The notes beneath the pieces are model-generated. The model ran no database searches and had not been told where the DNA came from. It was given only the letters and a program-made list of their open reading frames with translations. Shown here piece after piece: positions 1 to 5,567 of a DNA stretch of 10,064 nt. The position numbers and the translations under genes were made by a program. This stretch comes from Peptococcaceae bacterium (GTDB lineage: Bacteria; Bacillota; Desulfitobacteriia; Desulfitobacteriales; Syntrophobotulaceae). Location of the stretch: contig JAAYII010000362.1 in the NCBI GenBank assembly GCA_012523535.1, positions 1 to 10,064 on the forward strand, in the 5' to 3' direction. Within the stretch, counting starts at the first letter, position 1. Each line of letters starts with the position of its first letter.

Positions 1-748
1 CAATTAATGTATAAAAATATTCTATGTTGGCTTCCTCAAATCTATTTTTATACTCCTGTTCATATATTTCTTGAAAAATATCTTTGAATTGATGGTCGTA
101 TGTTTTGGATATGGTATCTTTGGTCGAAAACCAGAGATCCTGTTTCAAATCCAAAGCATAGTTAAAACAAGCGCGGGCAAAACTGGCTATTGATAAGTCG
201 ATATTGTGCATGGCCATGACAACGCCTTTGCCCTGGAAATTAAAAATGGGCTTACGAATCATTTTCCCATTCTCCCCGGTAAAAAGCAGTTCAGCTACGC
301 CTGGCCCCTCTACCCTATATTCCACACCGCGGTAAACATCTCCGTAAGCATGGCGGGCAATGGTGATCGGCTTTTTCCAGGTGCTTACCAAAGGACTTAT
401 CCCTTTAACAGTGATAGGGGTCCTAAATACCGTTCCATCCAAGATACCTCGGATTGTAGCATTTGGGCTTTTCCACATCTGTTTCAGCTTATATTCTTCC
501 ATCCTTTGGGCGTTGGGAGTAATGGTTGCGCATTTGACGGCTACCCCATATTTTTTGGTAGCCTCAGCAGCTTCAATTGTTATTTGGTCTTCAGTCTCAT
601 CTCTTTTCTTAAGACCTAAATCATAGTATTCTGTTTTTAATTCAATATAAGGCTGAAGCAAAATCTCCTTGATGGACTTCCAAATTATCCTGGTCATCTC
701 GTCCCCGTCCATCTCAACCAAGGGGACATTCATTTTAATCTTGTTCAT
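1..748 (-). CDS. icd: NADP-type isocitrate dehydrogenase, N-terminal 249 residues (3' end outside window)
   Basis: Oxidatively decarboxylates isocitrate to 2-oxoglutarate in the cytosol (citrate-cycle branch supplying glutamate and reducing power). I translated the minus strand by eye. The protein opens MNKIKMNVPLVEMDGDEMTR, followed by KCATITPN (72-79), KSPNATIRGILDGTVFR (93-109) and ARHAYGDVYR (131-140). This is the homodimeric, eukaryote-like IDH family of about 400 residues, so roughly 60% is present. Substrate-binding arginines R100, R109 and R132 fall at the same numbers as in human IDH1, and K210 in STKDT matches its K212. The metal-binding aspartates and most cofactor contacts would lie beyond the left edge. 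Start choice: GGAGG at 754-758 sits 5 nt before the ATG at 748; an in-frame ATG at 760 overlaps that site and has none of its own. The gene lies 139 nt downstream of the DUF4129 gene, probably as a separate unit. Family certain; cofactor preference (NADP) inferred from the family. Confidence 0.95.
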   Translation of the reverse strand, partial: MNKIKMNVPLVEMDGDEMTRIIWKSIKEILLQPYIELKTEYYDLGLKKRDETEDQITIEAAEATKKYGVAVKCATITPNAQRMEEYKLKQMWKSPNATIRGILDGTVFRTPITVKGISPLVSTWKKPITIARHAYGDVYRGVEYRVEGPGVAELLFTGENGKMIRKPIFNFQGKGVVMAMHNIDLSIASFARACFNYALDLKQDLWFSTKDTISKTYDHQFKDIFQEIYEQEYKNRFEEANIEYFYTLI

Positions 749-834
749 CGTTTCCTCCATTCTCAGCTTTATTTTAAGTAAAACTACAAGCCAATACTCA
801 TCCCGTTACTGTCCGCTTATTTATACAACAAACT

Positions 835-840
835 ATTATA
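835..840 (-). promoter_or_regulatory. possible -10 element for isocitrate dehydrogenase
   Basis: A perfect TATAAT on the minus strand, preceded by TTG, lies about 87 nt upstream of the isocitrate dehydrogenase start in the gap after the DUF4129 gene. No acceptable -35 hexamer is found 16-18 nt upstream (the sequence there reads TACTTT), so this is only a candidate. I see no hairpin terminator in 749-887, so read-through from the MoxR operon is also possible. Confidence 0.3.
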
Positions 841-887
841 CAATAAATGACCGGCTTAAAGTAGTTCGGAATAATTGTTTTGAATAT

Positions 888-2219
888 CTACCTCCTCAGA
901 AACCGATACAAATCCTCCAAGTAAACTCTTCTTACCGTTTTCTTTAAAGAAGGATTATCAGCCGGGGCTTCCTTTTCAGGAGCATAACGGTAATAAATAA
1001 AGGCCTCGGTAATAATTTGCAGTTGTTCTTTTAGCTGCGGATATTTTACAGCCAGCCGCCGGTAATAATTATAAGGAGTCTCCCCTATCCCCCGGGCACA
1101 TCTTTTATAGTGGCCCCAACGCAATAATAAGTTATAAGCCTGCTGAACCGACATTTTAAAAGGTAAAAAAGGCAGCAATAAACAGCTAATTTGTTGAACA
1201 AATTCCCGCAACCGGCCAAAGACAGTTTTCCAAGGTTGAAAAGGATCAAAAGAGGGAATGGTTCGCTCCTGCCCTTTTCTTTTCCTTAGCAGCGTAAATA
1301 TTGCATAGCGAACAAGGGTGTAAAGAGCAAAGATAATAATAAGCGCAACTATGAGTAAACAAATTCCCAGCAAGATTTTTATGGCAACATAAAGCCAGGG
1401 CAAATCGGGAACGTCTGTTCCGGTTACCACTTCACTTTCAGCCGAGGCATGATTATCCGCTGTGCTTACCCCTCTTTTGCCATAGAGCAATTTAGCTAAA
1501 AACCCTATGATCTGGGCTACGGAATGGACAAAAACCAAAAAAGCAGATTGTAAAAAGTCAAATACAGTTCCCGCCGGTTCGGAAACATTAGCGAGAATAG
1601 TTATATTCTGGGAAGCAAAGTAAAGGAAAATAACCGCCAAGCCGCCACAAAACCAAACAGTCAAAGGATTATAAGTACCGGCATTATTATGGATATATAA
1701 GGGCAGTAAGTTAAAAAACAAAGCGGTAAGAATCCAGATCATTCTGCCCGGCAAAGGAATTTCAGCAATGCCGATGGCCAGGAAAACGCCCAGAGTCAAA
1801 AAAATATAGAGATCAAAGTGGCCATAAACATTAATAGGTTTGCGCCTGTAAACCAATAAAATAGAACGGAAGACAAGCCAAAGAATAATGCAATCTATAA
1901 GGGCAACCTTTATTCGGGGCAATAGCCCAGAAGGCAGTACAAAGAGGTACACTAACGGCAACCCTGTCAACCATATCATAAGTCCGACAAGCAAGCCGGT
2001 AATTATTAGGTTTATTAGTCCAATAGTTAAAAAACGTATGCTTTTAAAGCTAAGAAAATAGTTAACCGTTGTCAGGGTAGCCGTTAAAACAAAGAAAAGC
2101 AACGGATTTATTGGCAAGCTCTCTTTCATTAAGCCCAGAACACAAACATAAAGCAAAGCTTGAAAGCAAGTTTCGGAAAAAATAAGCGCTAAATTTAAAC
2201 CTAGTTGCCTCTCAGTCAT
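888..2219 (-). CDS. polytopic membrane protein with DUF4129-like C-terminal domain (MoxR operon)
   Basis: A 443-residue integral membrane protein of unknown biochemical function. Hydrophobic segments are visible at about 8-31, 38-57, 62-96 (probably two), 105-124, 135-152, 159-177, 186-209, 219-246 and 275-310, so eight to ten helices. A hydrophilic tail of about 130 residues follows. Residues 360-412 (LLLRWGHYKR, GETPYNYYRRLA, then a FIYYRYAPE ending) resemble DUF4129, a domain usually found at the C-terminus of TgpA-like transglutaminase proteins encoded next to MoxR and DUF58 genes. The catalytic transglutaminase domain expected in such proteins is absent: the stretch between the last helices (about 247-274) is short and has no Cys-His-Asp arrangement. 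The gene starts one base after the DUF58 stop; its GGAGG (2226-2230) lies in the end of that gene with a 6-nt spacer, which points to translational coupling. The role, probably assisting the MoxR/DUF58 pair at the envelope, is inferred from context. Confidence 0.75.
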   Translation of the reverse strand: MTERQLGLNLALIFSETCFQALLYVCVLGLMKESLPINPLLFFVLTATLTTVNYFLSFKSIRFLTIGLINLIITGLLVGLMIWLTGLPLVYLFVLPSGLLPRIKVALIDCIILWLVFRSILLVYRRKPINVYGHFDLYIFLTLGVFLAIGIAEIPLPGRMIWILTALFFNLLPLYIHNNAGTYNPLTVWFCGGLAVIFLYFASQNITILANVSEPAGTVFDFLQSAFLVFVHSVAQIIGFLAKLLYGKRGVSTADNHASAESEVVTGTDVPDLPWLYVAIKILLGICLLIVALIIIFALYTLVRYAIFTLLRKRKGQERTIPSFDPFQPWKTVFGRLREFVQQISCLLLPFLPFKMSVQQAYNLLLRWGHYKRCARGIGETPYNYYRRLAVKYPQLKEQLQIITEAFIYYRYAPEKEAPADNPSLKKTVRRVYLEDLYRFLRR

Positions 2220-2220
2220 T

Positions 2221-3384
2221 TTAGTCCTCCGTCAAGGGATAGGATATTACTTGGCAAAAGCGAGAAGGTAAGGCAATATAGCGAGGTTCTTTTTGGATCA
2301 AAATCAGAATTGTCCCAAAGGGTAAACTGACGGCCATATCTTTAAGCAGTTCTTCAATATTACCCAATTGGGCCAACTCCGCCCTGGCCAAGGATTCCAG
2401 CACAAGTCTCCCTTGGTCCAGAGTTCTGTTAACAGGAACAAAAATAGGACCCGTTTTTTCCTTCATAGATAGATTGGCTACTATTCCAAAAGGTATTTTT
2501 TGGCTGTCAGCCCCAACAGCAAGGGTAGCAGCCACTGACAGAGCCTTTTCCATTATTGCTTGATTTACACCATCTAAAGAGAAAAAACTTTGAGCGTCTA
2601 TGGTAATAAGTATCTGCAGGCTGGCTGATGGTTCAATAATTTTGGCTAAAAGCCTGTCCTGATGGGCCGATGCTTTCCAATGAATAGAGCGCATCGGCAT
2701 ATCCGGAGTGTAATCCCTTAAACCGGCAAACATGATAGGATCAAACAAAAAAGGGCGTTTATCCTGCTTTAGGCCGCTAAAATCAGCGGGTTTCATTTCT
2801 ATTTCTTCCAAGGGTAACAACTTTGGATATACTATCAGCCTATTCTTTTCCTCGATAATCTTCTGCCGGAAAAAGAGACCCCAAAAATCGCTGGAATAAA
2901 CATATAAAGCAGGGATCTGATAATAGCCGCGTTTTTTAATAGTTATCCGGTAATGCATCTCTTTAATCTGATAGGAGCCCAAATAAGCTCTACCCTTTAT
3001 TTCCCCGTTTAAAGCCGCCTCCTGGTCGGTTAGCAGTTCGAATTCCGGGGTTAGAGTCAGATACCAGCTTAAGAAAACAGGCAGGCGTTTTTTATTACAG
3101 AAAACCAACGTTAAATCTATTTCATCATCGGGAAACAAACGGTTTATGTTCATCTTTGTTTCAACCTGAATTTTTTGTATTCCAAGTTTTGACCATAAAG
3201 CCGCTGTTTCAAGCATTAGAATTAACAAAAATAAAAAAAAGGACGGCAAATAGTATCCCACTTTTAGCAAATAGAGAAATAAGACTACAAATCCTGCTCT
3301 AAATAACAGCATTGTACAAACAGAAGTGGAAACGGGGACAGGTGTCACTAGACCATAAGTCTTGTTATCATGCTTTTGTTCCAT
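2221..3384 (-). CDS. DUF58 domain membrane protein (MoxR operon)
   Basis: A 387-residue protein of the DUF58 family, membrane-anchored proteins of unclear function routinely encoded beside MoxR ATPases. Two adjacent hydrophobic segments (about 25-65) form an N-terminal anchor. An extracytoplasmic or beta-rich region follows, then the DUF58 signature DYTPDMPMRSIHWKASA (224-240), leading into a vWA-like segment beginning LQILITIDAQ. Start choice: ATG at 3384 has GGTGA at 3390-3394 with a 5-nt spacer and leaves one base after the MoxR stop, the same spacing as the next junction. A GTG at 3393, overlapping MoxR by 8 nt, is possible but lacks a ribosome site. The N-terminus is odd: some 20 polar residues precede the first membrane segment, and part of them (GLVTPVPVSTS) is encoded by a REP-like motif (see 3331-3350). 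Family assignment is firm; function is not known. Confidence 0.85.
   Translation of the reverse strand: MEQKHDNKTYGLVTPVPVSTSVCTMLLFRAGFVVLFLYLLKVGYYLPSFFLFLLILMLETAALWSKLGIQKIQVETKMNINRLFPDDEIDLTLVFCNKKRLPVFLSWYLTLTPEFELLTDQEAALNGEIKGRAYLGSYQIKEMHYRITIKKRGYYQIPALYVYSSDFWGLFFRQKIIEEKNRLIVYPKLLPLEEIEMKPADFSGLKQDKRPFLFDPIMFAGLRDYTPDMPMRSIHWKASAHQDRLLAKIIEPSASLQILITIDAQSFFSLDGVNQAIMEKALSVAATLAVGADSQKIPFGIVANLSMKEKTGPIFVPVNRTLDQGRLVLESLARAELAQLGNIEELLKDMAVSLPFGTILILIQKEPRYIALPSRFCQVISYPLTED
3331..3350 (+). repeat. REP-like motif inside the DUF58 gene
   Basis: The plus strand reads AACGGGGACAGGTGTCACTA. It contains the small inverted repeat GACA-GG-TGTC next to a GGGG run. From memory, GGGGACAGGTGTCAC-type sequences occur as scattered short palindromic repeats near REP-associated (RAYT, IS200-like) transposases in clostridia of the Peptococcaceae. 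No transposase is visible in this window and only one good copy is present, so it would be a remnant. It lies in frame within the N-terminal codons of the DUF58 gene. Confidence 0.4.
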
Positions 3385-3385
3385 T

Positions 3386-4330
3386 TTATTCACCGCGAAT
3401 ATCTACCGGAACCGGTACTTTTGCGATAACTTCAGCCATAACCTGGGAGGCTTGCACTCCTCTGAGGCGTTCTTCTCTCTTTAAAGACAAACGGTGGGTA
3501 AGCACATAAGGAGCTAGGTACTGAACATCATCCGGGAGCACAAATGACCGTCCTTTCAATAAAGCCAAGGCCCGGGCCGCTCGCAATAAGGCTAAGCTGG
3601 CCCTGGGACTGGCCCCGAAAGCTACAGCGGTATGAGTCCTGGTTGCACGGACCAGCTCCACGATATAACTCTGAAGCGACTGCTCAACAAAAATGTTGCA
3701 GGCTAACTCCTGCCAATTTAGTACATCTTGGGTGGAGGCAACCGCATTAATGCTTGAAAGAGGATTTTCCCGGCCATGTTTTTGCAGGATGCTTTCTTCC
3801 TCTGAAGCACTTGGATATCCCATGGAAATTTTAAGCAAAAAACGGTCCAATTGAGCTTCAGGTAAAGGGAAGGTTCCATCATGTTCAATCGGGTTTTGGG
3901 TGGCAATTACAAAAAAAGGCTGAGGAAGTTTAACCGTTTCCCCATCCAGAGTAACCTGTCTTTCTTCCATGGCCTCCAACAAACTGGATTGCGTACGAGG
4001 AACTGCACGATTTATTTCATCCACTAGAAGAATATTAGTCACTACTGGTCCAGCTTTAAAGACAAAATTATTATGCCGGCGATCTAAGACATAGAAACCG
4101 GTAACATCGGTCGGAGTCAAATCAGGTGTACACTGAAGCCTGTTAAAATCGGCATTTAATGAAGCCGCCAAGGTTTTGGCAATTAATGTCTTGCCTACCC
4201 CCGGAACATCTTCAATTAAAATATGCCCTCCCGCTATTAGGGCTACCAGCAACAATTCCAAAGCTTCATCTTTGCCCAGGACAATTTCGGCCATAGTTTC
4301 CTTCAAGCGTTGTAAAGACAATGGTTTCAT
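3386..4330 (-). CDS. MoxR-family AAA+ ATPase
   Basis: A 314-residue cytoplasmic AAA+ ATPase of the MoxR group, thought to act as a chaperone or remodelling factor for partner proteins encoded beside it. Walker A is EDVPGVGKT (40-48), Walker B ILLVDEINRA (100-109), sensor 1 lies in VIATQNPIEHDGTFPLPEAQ (141-160) followed by the LDRF arginine, and a sensor-2-like GASPRASLALLRAARA segment lies in the C-terminal lid. All key residues are present and the length is normal for the family. Start choice: AAGGAG at 4338-4343 stands 7 nt before ATG 4330, and the protein then begins as family members do. An upstream in-frame ATG at 4366 has no ribosome site. It is the first gene of a three-gene operon with the DUF58 and DUF4129 genes, which follow with single-base gaps. 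It has its own probable promoter at 4383-4391. The client process is unknown. Confidence 0.93.
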   Translation of the reverse strand: MKPLSLQRLKETMAEIVLGKDEALELLLVALIAGGHILIEDVPGVGKTLIAKTLAASLNADFNRLQCTPDLTPTDVTGFYVLDRRHNNFVFKAGPVVTNILLVDEINRAVPRTQSSLLEAMEERQVTLDGETVKLPQPFFVIATQNPIEHDGTFPLPEAQLDRFLLKISMGYPSASEEESILQKHGRENPLSSINAVASTQDVLNWQELACNIFVEQSLQSYIVELVRATRTHTAVAFGASPRASLALLRAARALALLKGRSFVLPDDVQYLAPYVLTHRLSLKREERLRGVQASQVMAEVIAKVPVPVDIRGE

Positions 4331-4337
4331 CTCTTTT

Positions 4338-4343
4338 CTCCTT
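4338..4343 (-). promoter_or_regulatory. ribosome binding site fixing the MoxR start
   Basis: AAGGAG on the minus strand, 7 nt before ATG 4330. It decides against the longer reading frame from ATG 4366, which would add 12 residues not typical of MoxR proteins. Confidence 0.75.
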
Positions 4344-4382
4344 CTGTATCCTTGGGAATTTAACATAAATAATTTAATTTCA

Positions 4383-4391
4383 ATAATAGCA
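4383..4391 (-). promoter_or_regulatory. probable extended -10 promoter of the MoxR operon
   Basis: The minus strand reads TGCTATTAT, an extended -10 with five of six matches to TATAAT, about 52 nt upstream of the MoxR start and just after the hslO terminator-like hairpin. An overlapping alternative is TTGTCC (4416-4421) with a 17-nt spacer to TATTCT (4393-4398), each matching four of six consensus bases. Confidence 0.4.
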
Positions 4392-4401
4392 TAGAATAGG
4401 T

Positions 4402-4431
4402 AAAAATGGATATGGGGACAATTGCCATACC
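4402..4431 (-). terminator. weak Rho-independent terminator after hslO
   Basis: On the minus strand, 5 nt after the hslO stop, GGTATGG (4425-4431) can pair with CCATA-T-CC (4408-4415, one bulged T) around a 9-nt loop. A run of five T follows (4402-4406). The stem is short, so termination may be partial and some MoxR operon transcription could come from hslO. Confidence 0.45.
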
Positions 4432-4436
4432 GTCTT

Positions 4437-5306
4437 TTAATTTAGCATCTTTTCAAGTTCTTCCCTGCTAAAAAAATACTTTTTATTGCAAAAATGGCAA
4501 ATCGCTTCGGCCTGGTCATCCTCGTCAATAATTTTTTTGATTTCTTCCGGACCCAAACTTGCCAATGCTCCGGCAATACGTTCCCGGGAACAACTGCACT
4601 TAAATTTTACCTCCATCCTTTCCAGTACTTGCCCCTCGCCAGGACCAAGAAGTTGTTCCAGGATTTCCTCAGGAGTAAGCCCTTCCTGAATCATGGAAGA
4701 AACAGGGGCAATCGTTTTTAGCCTTTCTTCAATGGCGCTTATAGTTTGTTCCTCCGCTCCGGGGAGCATTTGAATCATAAAACCGCCTGCCGCTTGAATC
4801 GAATTATCCGTATTTACTAAGACTCCCAAGCCTACGGATGAAGGTATTTGTTCCGAAGTTGCCAGGTAATAAGCAAAATCTTCCGCAATCTCACCGGAGA
4901 CAAGAGGAACCTGTCCGGTAAAATAATCACGCAGGCCAATATCTTTTACTACTCTGAGAGTACCGTCAGTTCCAACTGCACCACCAACATCCAATTTGCC
5001 CGACTCTGTAATGGCAAGATGGGTTTGGGGATTGGTAACATAACCCCTAACCTCTCCTCGGGCGTTAGCATCAACCAAAATAATTCCTAAAGGACCTCGT
5101 CCTTCTATTTTGATAGTAATTTTCTCTTCACCTTTTAACATGGCTCCCAGCATAAGCCCGGCCGTCATTGTTCTCCCCAAAGCGGCGGAGGCCGTAGGCC
5201 AGGTATTATGCCGCCGTTGAGCTTCTCCGACAGTCTCAGTGGTTCTCCCGGCATACGCGCGAACCTGCCCATTATAAGCCAAAACCTTGACCAAATAATC
5301 CTTCAA
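4437..5306 (-). CDS. hslO: Hsp33 redox-regulated chaperone
   Basis: A cytosolic holdase that binds unfolding proteins when oxidative stress forms disulfides in its zinc site. The 289-residue product has the normal family length: an N-terminal core beginning KDYLVKVLAYNGQVRAYAGR, a QRRHNTWPTASAALGR segment (30-45), a GYVTNP segment (88-93), and a C-terminal zinc switch with C237 and C239 (CSC) and C270 and C273 (CHFC), 30 residues apart. All four cysteines are present, so the redox switch should work. Start choice: TTG at 5306 is preceded by AGGGAGAG (5313-5320), and the protein then starts exactly where Bacillus-type Hsp33 starts. An ATG at 5354 would add 16 residues foreign to the family and has only a distant AAGGAAAG. 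It is transcribed divergently from nadE, from an extended -10 at 5380-5388, and is followed by a weak terminator before the MoxR operon. Confidence 0.94.
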   Translation of the reverse strand: MKDYLVKVLAYNGQVRAYAGRTTETVGEAQRRHNTWPTASAALGRTMTAGLMLGAMLKGEEKITIKIEGRGPLGIILVDANARGEVRGYVTNPQTHLAITESGKLDVGGAVGTDGTLRVVKDIGLRDYFTGQVPLVSGEIAEDFAYYLATSEQIPSSVGLGVLVNTDNSIQAAGGFMIQMLPGAEEQTISAIEERLKTIAPVSSMIQEGLTPEEILEQLLGPGEGQVLERMEVKFKCSCSRERIAGALASLGPEEIKKIIDEDDQAEAICHFCNKKYFFSREELEKMLN

Positions 5307-5312
5307 AATAAT

Positions 5313-5320
5313 CTCTCCCT
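5313..5320 (-). promoter_or_regulatory. ribosome binding site for the TTG start of hslO
   Basis: AGGGAGAG on the minus strand, with the GGGAG core 8 nt before TTG 5306. This good site together with family N-terminal alignment supports a TTG start in place of the in-frame ATG 48 nt upstream. Confidence 0.65.
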
Positions 5321-5379
5321 TTTTATTTTGCAAAAACCTATATTTTGCGTTCATTTTTAGCTTTATCTTTCCTTCGAAA

Positions 5380-5388
5380 ATTATATCA
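5380..5388 (-). promoter_or_regulatory. extended -10 promoter of hslO
   Basis: TGATATAAT on the minus strand is a perfect TGnTATAAT extended -10. No good -35 is seen at 17 nt, as is common with this promoter class. Transcription would begin near 5373, giving a leader of about 67 nt to the TTG start. Confidence 0.6.
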
Positions 5389-5412
5389 GAAACTCCTAAA
5401 AATTATATTAAA

Positions 5413-5438
5413 AAGAAAGGGCAACACCCATCTTTCTT
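5413..5438. repeat. inverted repeat in the hslO-nadE divergent region
   Basis: AAGAAAG (5413-5419) is the reverse complement of CTTTCTT (5432-5438). The inner GG and CC can extend the stem with a bulge around a CAACA loop. On the minus strand it is followed by TTTTAATATAATT, so it resembles an intrinsic terminator, yet no gene ends upstream of it on that strand. It lies upstream of both the hslO and nadE promoters. It may be a regulatory site or a relic; function unknown. Confidence 0.45.
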
Positions 5439-5501
5439 CTACTTCTCTTTAAGATTTACATTATATTATAATTAAAGCCGGCAAATCATAACCATACGAT
5501 T

Positions 5502-5533
5502 TTGTCAGTTTGCTGCGTAATTTGTGCTATAAT
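5502..5533 (+). promoter_or_regulatory. promoter of nadE with extended -10
   Basis: TGCTATAAT at 5525-5533 is a perfect extended -10. TTGTCA (5502-5507, five of six -35 matches) lies upstream with a long 20-nt spacer, so activity probably rests on the extended -10. Transcription would begin near 5540 and cover the AGGAAAGGG ribosome site (5551-5559) before ATG 5568. A further TATAAT at 5467-5472 could be a second, weaker start. I see no recognisable NiaR or NrtR operator. Confidence 0.6.
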
Positions 5534-5567
5534 AATTCCAACTAAAATCAAGGAAAGGGTTAATTAT

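Noticed and set aside
206..947. Three plus-strand open frames opposite isocitrate dehydrogenase and the DUF4129 gene
   Set aside because: They are antisense to a clearly conserved protein, have no ribosome site and show no family features.
4331..4366. Longer MoxR start at ATG 4366
   Set aside because: No ribosome site; the added 12 residues include the AAGGAG that serves ATG 4330.
5502..5567. In-frame TTG extension of nadE by 22 residues
   Set aside because: The extension contains the -35 and extended -10 of the promoter itself, and ATG 5568 has a proper ribosome site.
5441..5567. NiaR/NrtR-type operator upstream of nadE
   Set aside because: No recognisable operator; only a weak AAATC/GATTT arm pair around 5483-5502.
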